Assembly (NCBI GenBank): GCA_013373175.1
Contig: JABXII010000004.1
Location: forward strand, 1 to 47,331
Direction of reading: 5' to 3'
Origin: Campylobacteraceae bacterium
Lineage (GTDB): Bacteria; Campylobacterota; Campylobacteria; Campylobacterales; Arcobacteraceae
DNA: 47,331 nt
A model generated the notes under the pieces. The model was not told the origin of the DNA and did no database searches. It saw only the letters and a program-made list of their open reading frames with translations. Made by a program: the position numbers and the translations under genes. Below are positions 1 through 7,773 of the stretch, one piece after another (position 1 is the first letter of the stretch; each line of letters begins with the position of its first letter).

Positions 1-48
1 ATCATCGTAACTCTCTCAATCGTTTTTGATGTCGTTCCTCTGAAATTG

Positions 49-84
49 GACGGGAATTATAATAGATTTTTTTTGCTTTGTCAA
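49..84 (-). promoter_or_regulatory. Perfect consensus sigma70 promoter firing leftward (probable rRNA/tRNA operon promoter)
   Basis: On the minus strand the -35 box TTGACA lies at 84-79 and the -10 box TATAAT at 61-56, separated by exactly 17 bp. The bases after the -10 box read TCCCGTCC, a G/C-rich discriminator of the kind found on stringently controlled stable-RNA promoters. The start point should be near 48-49 and the leader runs off the window. A full consensus -35 is rare in Campylobacterota, whose ordinary promoters usually lack one, so an rRNA or tRNA operon just left of the window is the likely target; that target is inferred. Confidence 0.85.
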
Positions 85-289
85 GGGTTTCTTCTTAATT
101 GAAGCTTAAATTTGGAAAATTTATAGCTTTCTTGCTCTTTTCTACTATTTTTTACTACTTTCTTTGTTTTTTATTCTTTCATTTACTATTTAACTTAAAT
201 ATTAGCATTTTTTTAAGCTTAGACTTAATTTTAACATTTATATATATAGCAATCTATAAATAAAAAATTCCAAATGAATAGTTACTCAT

Positions 290-295
290 TATAAT
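290..295 (+). promoter_or_regulatory. Candidate -10 box for the Bax-inhibitor-like gene; rest of 85-371 is gene-less
   Basis: TATAAT at 290-295 lies about 77 nt before the start codon at 372. No convincing -35 is visible, as is usual for Campylobacterota. Downstream, 300-335 holds AATATTA-type repeats with a loose dyad (TTAGT...ACTAA) that could be an operator but is AT-rich enough to be chance. I see no open frame or RNA gene in 85-371. Confidence 0.5.
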
Positions 296-371
296 GTAAT
301 ATTAGTATTAAATATTAAAGTAAATATTAAGACTAACATTATAGAATATCAAAAAATTAGAAAGGATTGAA

Positions 372-1064
372 ATGTATAACAGAGATTATCTTTCACAAGA
401 ATCATCTCAATACAAGTCGCAAGATTCATCAAGAGCTGAATTAATGAGCTTCTTAAAAGCAACTTACCAGTTATTCGCTGGTTCATTATTAGCTGCTACT
501 GCAGGAGCTTATATCGGTCTTGATATGGTTTCTACTATTGCAAGCTGGTATTGGGGTCTAGTAATATTAGAATTTATATTACTGTTTGGACTTTTTGCAG
601 TTAAAAATAAGCCAGGAATTAACCTAGCTGTATTATTTGGATTTACATTTATAAGTGGTTTAACTATTACACCTCTATTAAGTAATATCTTAATGATGCC
701 TTCTGGTGCTTCAATAGTTGCTCAAGCATTTTTAATGACATCAGTTGCATTTGGTGGAATCTCAATGTTTGCAATGACAACAAAAAGAGATTTTTCTTCA
801 ATGGGTAAAATGTTATTCATTGCATTAATTATCCTTATTGTTGGTTCTATTTCAAACATCTTCTTCCAATCTCCACTATTACAGTTAGGGATTGCAGGTG
901 TTGGTGCATTATTATTCTCTGCTTTCATTCTTTATGATACACAACAAATCATCAAAGGTGGATTTGAAACTCCAATTGAAGCAGCAATTGCACTTTACTT
1001 AGATTTCTTTAACTTATTTGTATCTTTATTACAAATATTTGGAATCTTAAACAGTGACGACTAA
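372..1064 (+). CDS. Bax inhibitor-1/YccA family membrane protein
   Basis: Integral membrane protein of 230 residues with about seven hydrophobic segments after a polar N-terminus of roughly 25 residues (SQESSQYKSQDSS). Size, segment pattern and the acidic C-terminal end fit the Bax inhibitor-1/YccA/YbhL family. Members are reported as calcium-leak or FtsH-associated membrane proteins, but the role in Campylobacterota is not settled. The start is supported by AAAGGA about 7 nt upstream. The gene stands alone: an 11-bp hairpin with a T-run overlaps its stop codon. Family assignment is confident; function is open. Confidence 0.85.
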   Translation: MYNRDYLSQESSQYKSQDSSRAELMSFLKATYQLFAGSLLAATAGAYIGLDMVSTIASWYWGLVILEFILLFGLFAVKNKPGINLAVLFGFTFISGLTITPLLSNILMMPSGASIVAQAFLMTSVAFGGISMFAMTTKRDFSSMGKMLFIALIILIVGSISNIFFQSPLLQLGIAGVGALLFSAFILYDTQQIIKGGFETPIEAAIALYLDFFNLFVSLLQIFGILNSDD

Positions 1065-1087
1065 AACTAGCCTTTTAGGCTAGTTTT
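1063..1087 (+). terminator. Intrinsic terminator after the Bax-inhibitor-like gene
   Basis: Perfect 11-bp stem (AAAACTAGCCT / AGGCTAGTTTT) with a 3-nt loop at 1074-1076. The right arm ends in TTTT. The left arm starts inside the stop codon. The hairpin ends only 7 nt before the next start codon at 1095, which is odd if the next gene is read from the same transcript. Confidence 0.8.
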
Positions 1088-1094
1088 ACTACAT

Positions 1095-1502
1095 ATGACT
1101 AACAATAAAACTCTTAGATTAATTGATGCAAACCTTAACAGACTTAAAGAAGGTATTCGTGTAGTAGAAGATATCTTTAGATATAACTATGACAATAAAG
1201 AAATATCTTTAAAACTTAAATCCCTTAGACACCTTTGTAGAGTTGATAACTATATAGAAGTATTAAGTACAAGAGATGTAAATAATGATGTGTTAAGAGA
1301 ATCAATAAAAAGTGAACAAAATAGAAGTGACTTAAACTCTATTTTAATAGCTAACTTTAAAAGGGCTCAAGAGAGTTCAAGAGTTCTTGAAGAGATTACA
1401 AAGCTAACATCTATCAAAGATAGTGAAAACTTCAAATATATAAGATATGAGCTTTATAACTTAGAAACAGTCTTAATAAATATAACTTCAAACTCTAAAT
1501 AG
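1095..1502 (+). CDS. ThiD2-type domain protein (annotated in relatives as thiamine-phosphate pyrophosphorylase-like)
   Basis: A 135-residue, helix-rich protein. The N-terminal pattern LRLIDANLNRLKEGIRVVED, then RHLCR and RAQESSRVLEE, matches the short ThiD2 domain. In some bacteria that domain is fused to the N-terminus of thiamine-phosphate synthase ThiE; here it stands alone without the TIM barrel. A thiamine-related role is inferred from that fusion only. There is no Shine-Dalgarno sequence: the ATG lies 7 nt after a terminator hairpin, and an in-frame TAG at 1068 excludes a longer start. It overlaps the convergent methyltransferase gene by 49 nt. Confidence 0.7.
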   Translation: MTNNKTLRLIDANLNRLKEGIRVVEDIFRYNYDNKEISLKLKSLRHLCRVDNYIEVLSTRDVNNDVLRESIKSEQNRSDLNSILIANFKRAQESSRVLEEITKLTSIKDSENFKYIRYELYNLETVLINITSNSK

Positions 1503-2146
1503 TTTAAATCATACTCTTTATAAAGTTTTTTAGCCTCTTTAAATGATAAAGCAGCATTAGGACTAACTCCTGATTTTTTAATATAATCAAATAACTCTTT
1601 TTTATTATCAAACTCTAACTTATAAAAAATTGTTTCAAATTCACATTCAAAATAAGAGGAAAATGCTTCTTTAATAGAATTTTCGTCTAATATAGGTGAT
1701 TTTGTATTTGTAAGTTTTTGGATTGTTTTAAAAGTATTTGAAGTAAAAAGTACAGCATTTACTTCATTTGTAATTTTACTTAATGTTTTTACAATTTTTT
1801 TTAAATTCTTTGACCACTGTAAAGCAGAAGAGGATAAAACAATATCATAATTGTCATTTTTAATTTCATTTATAAATTCATCTGTGTCAAAATCAAAACA
1901 TTTTACTTCTATGTTTTGACCTTTTGGATGAAGTTCACACATAGATTTTGAAGCATCAATTGCTTTATAAAATTCTACATCCCAATTTATGTGATTGAAT
2001 ACTTGACCTGAGCCACAGCCTAATTCTAATATTTTCTTAGGCTGAAACTTTAACTCACGCACAAGTGATTTAGCAACAATTTGTTGAATTATATTATGAT
2101 TTTTATATTCATTTGCATATTTTGAAAATTGGTTTTTTGTAGACAT
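1454..2146 (-). CDS. bioC: SAM-dependent methyltransferase, BioC-like (malonyl-ACP O-methyltransferase)
   Basis: A 230-residue class I methyltransferase. Motif I is ELGCGSGQV at about residues 41-49, followed by the acidic residue in KAIDAS. The block SSSALQW near residue 105 and a late FDYIKKSGVS segment are the features that separate BioC from generic methyltransferases. BioC masks malonyl-ACP as a methyl ester to begin pimelate synthesis for biotin. No other bio gene is in the window, so the substrate is inferred. There is no Shine-Dalgarno sequence; a TAAAAT box ends 6 nt before the ATG, suggesting a leaderless transcript. The 3' end overlaps the convergent ThiD2 gene by 49 nt. Confidence 0.65.
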   Translation of the reverse strand: MSTKNQFSKYANEYKNHNIIQQIVAKSLVRELKFQPKKILELGCGSGQVFNHINWDVEFYKAIDASKSMCELHPKGQNIEVKCFDFDTDEFINEIKNDNYDIVLSSSALQWSKNLKKIVKTLSKITNEVNAVLFTSNTFKTIQKLTNTKSPILDENSIKEAFSSYFECEFETIFYKLEFDNKKELFDYIKKSGVSPNAALSFKEAKKLYKEYDLNYLEFEVIFIKTVSKL

Positions 2147-2152
2147 ATTTAT

Positions 2153-2158
2153 ATTTTA
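2153..2158 (-). promoter_or_regulatory. -10-like box 6 nt upstream of the bioC-like start (candidate leaderless promoter)
   Basis: On the minus strand the sequence reads AAGTTAAAAT, six bases, then ATG. A start site 6-7 nt after the TAAAAT box would fall on the ATG itself. The same arrangement occurs at 39073-39087. Confidence 0.4.
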
Positions 2159-2216
2159 ACTTTTTCTTAATAAGTTTTAGGTAAAATACCTACCATTTTT
2201 TCAAAAGGGAATTTAA

Positions 2217-2576
2217 ATGACATCTACACTTTTAATAGTTCAGTTTGTATTAGCAATTATCATAACTATAACTATCTTATTACAAAAGAGTTCTAGTATT
2301 GGACTTGGAGCATACAGTGGAAGTAACGACTCTGTATTTGGAGCTAAAGGACCAGGAAACTTCTTAAGCAAAGCAACTATGACTTTAGGACTTCTTTTTG
2401 TTATTAATACAATCGCATTAGGATATATTTACAATCAACAAAAAATGGAAAGTGCTGTGGATAGTGTAAAAACAGATACACTTATTCCAAGCGTACCAAC
2501 AGAAAAGAAATCAACTGCACCTGCTGCACCAACTAATGCGGCACCTGTAGTTCCTACAATTCCTGAAAGTAAATAA
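2217..2576 (+). CDS. secG: Preprotein translocase subunit SecG
   Basis: A 119-residue small membrane protein. The first transmembrane helix is at about residues 4-22, followed by the family's central stretch LLQKSSSIGLGAYSGS and FGAKGPGNFLSK, then a second helix at about 54-72. SecG associates with SecYE in the inner membrane and assists protein export. The C-terminal 40 residues are a Pro/Ala/Thr-rich tail (VPTEKKSTAPAAPTNAAP), as in other Campylobacterota SecG proteins. AAAAGGGAA upstream supplies the ribosome-binding site. It is divergent from the bioC-like gene and followed by a strong hairpin. Confidence 0.92.
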   Translation: MTSTLLIVQFVLAIIITITILLQKSSSIGLGAYSGSNDSVFGAKGPGNFLSKATMTLGLLFVINTIALGYIYNQQKMESAVDSVKTDTLIPSVPTEKKSTAPAAPTNAAPVVPTIPESK

Positions 2577-2624
2577 TTTGTTTTAATATGGAGTATCTCT
2601 TACTTCTAAAAAACAAAGTTTTAA

Positions 2625-2656
2625 CTACTAACTTTTTTAAGTTAGTAGCTTTCTAT
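2625..2656 (+). terminator. Terminator after secG
   Basis: Perfect 10-bp stem CTACTAACTT / AAGTTAGTAG (2625-2634 and 2639-2648) with loop TTTT, followed by CTTTCTATTTT. It separates secG from frr, which has its own -10 box. Confidence 0.75.
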
Positions 2657-2694
2657 TTTAACTCAATACATCAATATATAAAAGGTTATAATGG

Positions 2695-2700
2695 TATAAT
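2695..2700 (+). promoter_or_regulatory. Candidate -10 box for frr-pyrE-RDD-MFS
   Basis: TATAAT at 2695-2700, about 43 nt before the frr start codon and just after the secG terminator. No clear -35 is seen. Confidence 0.55.
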
Positions 2701-2742
2701 CTTTTACAAATTTCAATTAGATAAACAATCAAGGAGAATACA

Positions 2743-3300
2743 ATGTTAGAAGAAATCTATGAAGAAACTAAAGATCATATGGAAAAGTCTATTGAGGCTT
2801 TAAAAAGAGATTATAAAACGTTAAGAACAGGTAAAGTTAATACAAATATCCTAGAAGGAATTACAATTGACTATTATGGGACTCCTACTCCACTTAACCA
2901 AGTTGGTTCTGTAACTGCAACAGATGCAACTACAATTGTAGTTAACCCATGGGAAAAAAATCTTTTAGGAAATGTTGAGCAAGCAATTAATGCTGCAAAT
3001 ATTGGAGTTAACCCAAATAGTGATGGTGATGTAATTAAATTATTCTTCCCACCTATGACAGTTGAGCAAAGACAAGAGAGTGCTAAACAAGCTAAAGGTA
3101 TGACTGATAATGCAAAAGTTGCAATTAGAAATGTTAGAAAACACTCAAATGATAAAGTAAAAATTTTACACAAAGATAAAGAAATTACTGATGATGAAAA
3201 TAAAAGAGCATTAGAAGAAATTCAAAAAATCACTGATTCTTATGTTACAAAAGCTGATGATACTTTAAAAGCTAAAGAACAAGAAATCTTAACGGTATAA
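2743..3300 (+). CDS. frr: Ribosome recycling factor
   Basis: A 185-residue protein with the full length and landmarks of RRF: the N-terminal helix with [20 protein letters not shown], the small beta domain with [14 protein letters not shown] and PWEKNLL, then [11 protein letters not shown] and the C-terminal helices with [11 protein letters not shown] and [18 protein letters not shown]. With EF-G it splits post-termination ribosomes in the cytoplasm. Its start has the strong ribosome-binding site AAGGAGA. It is the first gene of a tight plus-strand run (frr-pyrE-RDD-MFS) with gaps of 0-5 nt. Confidence 0.97.
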   Translation: MLEEIYEETKDHMEKSIEALKRDYKTLRTGKVNTNILEGITIDYYGTPTPLNQVGSVTATDATTIVVNPWEKNLLGNVEQAINAANIGVNPNSDGDVIKLFFPPMTVEQRQESAKQAKGMTDNAKVAIRNVRKHSNDKVKILHKDKEITDDENKRALEEIQKITDSYVTKADDTLKAKEQEILTV

Positions 3301-3304
3301 TTTA

Positions 3305-3913
3305 ATGAACGTAGAACAAATTTATAGAGATGCCAATGCCCTTTTAGAAGGACACTTTAAATTAAGTAGTGGTAATCATTCACAATTTTATTTACAATCT
3401 GCAAAAGTTTTAGAAGACCCTAAAACTGCAAAGCTTCTAGCAGAAGCTTTAGCAGAACAAATTAAAAACTCTGGAATCAAAGTAGATGCTGTATGTTCGC
3501 CTGCACTTGGTGGATTAATTGCAGGATTTGCCCTTGCAACTGCACTTGATGTAAGATTTATTTTTGCAGAAAGAGTAGATGGTGAAATGACTATTAGAAG
3601 AGGTTTTGAAGTACAAGAAGGTGAGAACTACATTATTTGTGAAGATATTATCACAACTGGTGGTTCTGCACTTGAAGCTGCAAAACAAGTAGAAAATGAT
3701 GGTGGAAATATTGTTGCTTATGCAGCTTTAGCAAACAGAGGTTTCTGTTCTAGAGAAGGTTCTAATTCTGAAGCTAAAGATAACTGTAAACTACCATTAG
3801 ATAAACCACTTTATGCATTAGAAGACTTTACTTTTGAAATGTATTCTCCAGAAGATTGTCCTTTATGTAAAGATGGTAGTGTTGCATATAAACCAGGAAG
3901 TAGAGGAAACTAA
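3305..3913 (+). CDS. pyrE: Orotate phosphoribosyltransferase
   Basis: A 202-residue type I phosphoribosyltransferase converting orotate and PRPP to OMP in pyrimidine synthesis. The PRPP-binding motif is [16 protein letters not shown] at about residues 108-123. An N-terminal [15 protein letters not shown] segment and [14 protein letters not shown] complete the OPRTase pattern. The C-terminal tail has a Cys pair (EDCPLCKDG) common in Campylobacterota and other lineages with this longer form. It begins 4 nt after the frr stop. The ribosome-binding site is weak, suggesting coupling to frr translation. Confidence 0.95.
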   Translation: MNVEQIYRDANALLEGHFKLSSGNHSQFYLQSAKVLEDPKTAKLLAEALAEQIKNSGIKVDAVCSPALGGLIAGFALATALDVRFIFAERVDGEMTIRRGFEVQEGENYIICEDIITTGGSALEAAKQVENDGGNIVAYAALANRGFCSREGSNSEAKDNCKLPLDKPLYALEDFTFEMYSPEDCPLCKDGSVAYKPGSRGN

Positions 3914-3918
3914 GTTTC

Positions 3919-4410
3919 ATGGCAAACAGATGGCGAGATATAAAACAAGGAAATGTTTCTAAAGAGTCTTCTTCAAATAAAGAAGAGATAAAAGACTCTT
4001 TCGCCTCTGTTTCTGCTCCAATTGGTAATAGAATCAAAGCATTTATTGTAGATATGTTTATGATTATGATGCCAATTATGTATATAACTACTTATTTAAT
4101 CATGGATGGAAAAGATGATTTCCAAGGAAGTGATGAAGCAAGATGGATTACAGCTTTAGTTTTTGGACTTATAATTATTATCTTTTGGATAGCTAAAGGA
4201 CAAACACCAGGTTTTAAAGCTTATTCTATCAAACTAATTGATAATAATACTAAAGAAAAGATATCCTTACCAAAAGCAATTGTTAGATATTTACTATTTT
4301 TATTTTCTGCAACTACAATACTTTTAGCATTTTTACCTTTTTTTAGAAAAGATAAAAAAACTATACAAGACTTACTTACTAAAACAACTGTTATAGAAAC
4401 AAAACAATAG
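3919..4410 (+). CDS. RDD family membrane protein
   Basis: A 163-residue protein with a charged cytoplasmic N-terminus of about 35 residues and the RDD-domain opening (NRIKAFIVDMFM), followed by three hydrophobic segments. The conserved block AKGQTPGFKAYSIKLID is typical of the family. RDD proteins are poorly characterised; some have been linked to ion transport. It lies 5 nt downstream of pyrE and its stop codon abuts the ATG of the following MFS gene, so it is part of the frr operon. Confidence 0.8.
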   Translation: MANRWRDIKQGNVSKESSSNKEEIKDSFASVSAPIGNRIKAFIVDMFMIMMPIMYITTYLIMDGKDDFQGSDEARWITALVFGLIIIIFWIAKGQTPGFKAYSIKLIDNNTKEKISLPKAIVRYLLFLFSATTILLAFLPFFRKDKKTIQDLLTKTTVIETKQ

Positions 4411-5502
4411 ATGCTTTTTTTTAAACTCTCTGCATTTTATTTCTTCTATTTTGCAGCGGTTGGAGTATATGTAATATTCTTACCAAAAGTTTTACATGAT
4501 ATTGGCTATTCAGCCTTTGAAATTGGAGTTGTATTTGCTATTGCTCCATTAATGAAGTTTATTACTCCATTTTTATTTTTAAAACATATCACTTTAAATC
4601 AAAATGTTTTTAAAACAGCTCTGCTTTTATCAGTAGCTTGCTCTTTAATGCTTTATGTAACATTAGAGAACCTTTATTTGCTTATGATTAATAATGCTAT
4701 TTTAGCAGCTTGTTTATCTATGATATTACCTTATTTAGAAGTAACAGCTGTAAAGGTATTAGGAAAAGGAAGATATGGTAAATCAAGGCTTTATGGCTCA
4801 ATTGGTTTTATGATTATTTCACTTGTACTAGCACAATTTCTTACAAACCCATATATTGCAGTTCATTACTATTTAGCAGTAAATGTACTAACCGTTCTTT
4901 TTGCCTTTTTATTGCTTAGATATGACGATGTAAGTCATGATGAGGCGAGCTCAAATAGTGAGTTCTCTTTCTTTAAATATTGGCCTCTTTGGATAAGTCT
5001 ATTCTTTATGCAGTTAAGTTTTGGTGCTTTTTATAACTTCTTTACTATTTATGAAACTGAACATGGAATAAGTCTTGAGATGACTTCATATCTTTGGTCT
5101 TTTGGTGTTATTTGTGAAATCTTTATTCTTTATTTTCAGGGACCACTATTAAAGAAAAACTTACTTGCATTAATCAAATTTTCTGTAGCAATCACTGCTA
5201 TTAGATGGTTTATTGTTTATATGTATCCTGATAATTTAACACTTACTTTTATAAGTCAAGGAATACATGCCTTTTCATTTGGATTATTCCATAGTGCTGT
5301 TGTAATGTATCTTTATACGCTATATGAAAATAAAAAACTTGCTCAACAATTTATGTTTGGTGTTGCTTATGGCTTAGGTGGTTTTTTAGGAGCTTTAATT
5401 GCAGGATGGCTTTATGGAGAGAATTTATTCTTATATTCAACTATTTTTGCACTATTTTCTTTACTATTTCTTTACAGTAAAAGACTTCCTAAAGAAGTCT
5501 AA
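4411..5502 (+). CDS. MFS transporter, LacY/HcaT-like (MFS_1_like)
   Basis: A 363-residue protein with about 11-12 hydrophobic helices. The N-terminal segment (FYFFYFAAVGVYVIFLPKVL) and SRLYGSIGFMIIS near residue 127 resemble the LacY-like MFS_1_like group that includes the putative 3-phenylpropionate permease HcaT. The substrate cannot be read from sequence. There is no clear ribosome-binding site: its ATG directly follows the RDD stop codon, so coupling is likely. It meets the convergent TPR gene with a 4-nt overlap of stop codons. Confidence 0.75.
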   Translation: MLFFKLSAFYFFYFAAVGVYVIFLPKVLHDIGYSAFEIGVVFAIAPLMKFITPFLFLKHITLNQNVFKTALLLSVACSLMLYVTLENLYLLMINNAILAACLSMILPYLEVTAVKVLGKGRYGKSRLYGSIGFMIISLVLAQFLTNPYIAVHYYLAVNVLTVLFAFLLLRYDDVSHDEASSNSEFSFFKYWPLWISLFFMQLSFGAFYNFFTIYETEHGISLEMTSYLWSFGVICEIFILYFQGPLLKKNLLALIKFSVAITAIRWFIVYMYPDNLTLTFISQGIHAFSFGLFHSAVVMYLYTLYENKKLAQQFMFGVAYGLGGFLGALIAGWLYGENLFLYSTIFALFSLLFLYSKRLPKEV

Positions 5503-6365
5503 ACTGTTGCTTTTAATTTAAGTATTTCTTGAATCTTTTCATGCTTGATTAAAGTTTCAAACTCTTCATCATTTTCTATTTCTTCAACATATTGTTCATT
5601 TAATTCTATTGCTTTTTCTAAATCTAAAATAGCATTCTCTTCTTGTCCTAAAGCAGCATAGATTTTTGATCTTTGATAATAAGCATTTGCATAAGAATCA
5701 TCTATTCCTAAAGCTTGATTTGTAAGGTTTAACGCCCAATTTGATTCACCCATATCAAGCACTGCATCTGCTTTGTAAGTTAAGGCTTCAACTTCATCTG
5801 GTCTAATATTTAAAATCTCGTCATATATTTCAATTTTACCAGTAGGAGTTGACTCTTGACTTGATCTAAGCCATAAAGAGTGAATAGTATTGGTGACTTC
5901 AATTTCATGTTGATTTTGCTTAACTTGTTTACTTCTTTTCTCTAAATCTTTTTCAAAAGTTAGTAGTCTAGCTTCATACTCTTCAATGATTTTCGAAGTT
6001 TTATCATCAATCATAGTTTTTACTTTTTCATTTGTATCTTTAATTGAGGTCCAACCTACAATTACAAGTACAGATGTAGCAGCTGCAATGATATAAAACA
6101 TATTATTAATTGTTGAAGTTGCATAGTTTACAACATTATTATTCATTTGAACTTCTTTTTTTGCTAGTGTTTCATGAAGTTCAACTTTTAAATCTCTATT
6201 TTCATCTCTTAACTGTTTTATTTCATGTAAAATATAGTTTTCAACAAAGGGATTATAAAGAGGTTTCTTTAAATTTGATACCCTTTCATTGATTTTATCT
6301 TCATTAACTGCTGCAGCAAAGACTATATTTGTAATTAGAAAAAACAATAAAAATATTTTTTTCAT
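5499..6365 (-). CDS. Membrane-anchored tetratricopeptide-repeat protein with coiled coil
   Basis: A 288-residue protein. A hydrophobic N-terminus (MKKIFLLFFLITNIVFAAA) reads as a Sec signal peptide. A transmembrane segment sits at about residues 88-106 (FYIIAAATSVLVIVGWTSI), then a charged coiled coil at about 108-155, then two or three TPR units at about 160-260 with LGQEENAILDLEKAIELN. TPR domains mediate protein contacts, so this is probably an envelope scaffold; the partner is unknown. AAGGA precedes the ATG. It lies downstream of the ectoine/ask genes on the same strand but with its own ribosome-binding site and no obvious link. Confidence 0.7.
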   Translation of the reverse strand: MKKIFLLFFLITNIVFAAAVNEDKINERVSNLKKPLYNPFVENYILHEIKQLRDENRDLKVELHETLAKKEVQMNNNVVNYATSTINNMFYIIAAATSVLVIVGWTSIKDTNEKVKTMIDDKTSKIIEEYEARLLTFEKDLEKRSKQVKQNQHEIEVTNTIHSLWLRSSQESTPTGKIEIYDEILNIRPDEVEALTYKADAVLDMGESNWALNLTNQALGIDDSYANAYYQRSKIYAALGQEENAILDLEKAIELNEQYVEEIENDEEFETLIKHEKIQEILKLKATV

Positions 6366-6388
6366 ACAATTCCTTTAGGTAATTTCCC

Positions 6389-7753
6389 CTAAGATAACAT
6401 TTTTTTGTATAAAGTTTCCAAAGCTATATCAGAAATATTTTGAGATACACCAATGTGGAAAGAAATTTTAGATGGACTCATATCAAACATTTCAAAAGAC
6501 ATATTCTCTTCTTTTAACGCAGTAATAGCGTCTACTATGGCAAAGGCATTCTCTCTTAGTCCAATTCCAACTAGTGTAATTATAGCTAAATTGTATGTAA
6601 CATAAATGTTATCAGTTTTTAATCTTCGTTCTATTTCTCTTCTTAAATTATTGATATTTCCTTTTAAATCTTCTTGATCAACTAAAATTGAAATATCATC
6701 TCTATCAGTAGGATAATGGTAAGTGTTTATTCCATATTCACTAAAAATCTTTAAAAGTTCTGCTGTAAATCCTATCTCATCTGCTAACATATCTTTTTGT
6801 AAATGGATGGCTGCCATATTATCAAGTTTTGCAATACCTACTAAATCTTCCATTGGTACTCTCTCATTTAAAATAAGTGTACCTTCATGTTCTGGGTTAT
6901 TTGTATTTCTAATATTAATTGGTATTTTACTTTTTTTACAATTTAACATTGCATTAAAATGGAATACGTTAAACCCTTTTGAACTTAATAGCCTTAATTC
7001 TTTAAAAGTAAGTCTAGGAATAACATTAGCTCCATCAATTACTCTTGGGTCAACTTCATAAACTCCATTTGTATCTGTCCAGTTTTCATAAATGTCTGCA
7101 TCTAAAGCATAAGCAAGTTCTCCACCAGTAAGGTCACTACCACCTCTACTCATAACAGAAATCTCTTTATCTTCATTTATTCCATAAAAACCTGGTACTA
7201 AATAGTAGTCTGCTTTTTCAAAGCTAAAATACTCACTAATATTTTTGTGGGTTTTCTTACAAACTTTTCCATCACAATATTCAGAAGTTAAGATAAAACC
7301 AAACTCTTCTGGAAGCATTAATTTAATATTTAAACCATTTTTTCTCATATATTCAGTGATGATTTTTGCATTATAATGCTCACCTCTTGATAAAAAATAA
7401 GCATTTCTCTTATCACCTTTAAAAGAGTTATTATTTAAATCTTTCACTAAAGAATCAATAATATGTTTACTATCTACTTTTAAATCTTTACAAAGTTGTT
7501 CAAACTTATTGATAACAGCATCAAAACTATCTTTTGCAGATACATCTATTTTATGTTCACTAAAATGATTTCCATCAGTTGAAAGGTTTAGCAAGTGGTC
7601 AGTGATTTTTTCATTGTGAGTGTCATCTCTACCTGGAGCAGAAACAACTATAACTTTTCTTTTTTCATCGCTTTTAATAATGTTAAAAACTTTTTTTATC
7701 TGGGAGGCATCTTTTACTGAACTTCCTCCAAATTTACATACTTTTATATTCAT
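6389..7753 (-). CDS. ask: Aspartate kinase of the ectoine-cluster type (Ask_Ect)
   Basis: A 454-residue aspartokinase that phosphorylates aspartate, the first step toward aspartate-semialdehyde, the substrate of EctB. It shows the N-terminal KFGGSSV motif, the catalytic region SRGGSDLTGGELAYALDADI with NWTDTNGVYEVDPR, and a C-terminal ACT pair of about 150 residues (LVGIGLRENAF). In many bacteria a special aspartokinase paralogue that escapes normal feedback is linked to ectABC. Position at the end of the ectoine operon and the divergent sequence between the motifs support that subtype. AAGGAAT gives the start; it follows the regulator gene by 20 nt. Confidence 0.88.
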   Translation of the reverse strand: MNIKVCKFGGSSVKDASQIKKVFNIIKSDEKRKVIVVSAPGRDDTHNEKITDHLLNLSTDGNHFSEHKIDVSAKDSFDAVINKFEQLCKDLKVDSKHIIDSLVKDLNNNSFKGDKRNAYFLSRGEHYNAKIITEYMRKNGLNIKLMLPEEFGFILTSEYCDGKVCKKTHKNISEYFSFEKADYYLVPGFYGINEDKEISVMSRGGSDLTGGELAYALDADIYENWTDTNGVYEVDPRVIDGANVIPRLTFKELRLLSSKGFNVFHFNAMLNCKKSKIPINIRNTNNPEHEGTLILNERVPMEDLVGIAKLDNMAAIHLQKDMLADEIGFTAELLKIFSEYGINTYHYPTDRDDISILVDQEDLKGNINNLRREIERRLKTDNIYVTYNLAIITLVGIGLRENAFAIVDAITALKEENMSFEMFDMSPSKISFHIGVSQNISDIALETLYKKMLS

Positions 7754-7773
7754 TTTTTCTTATTCCTTATAAG

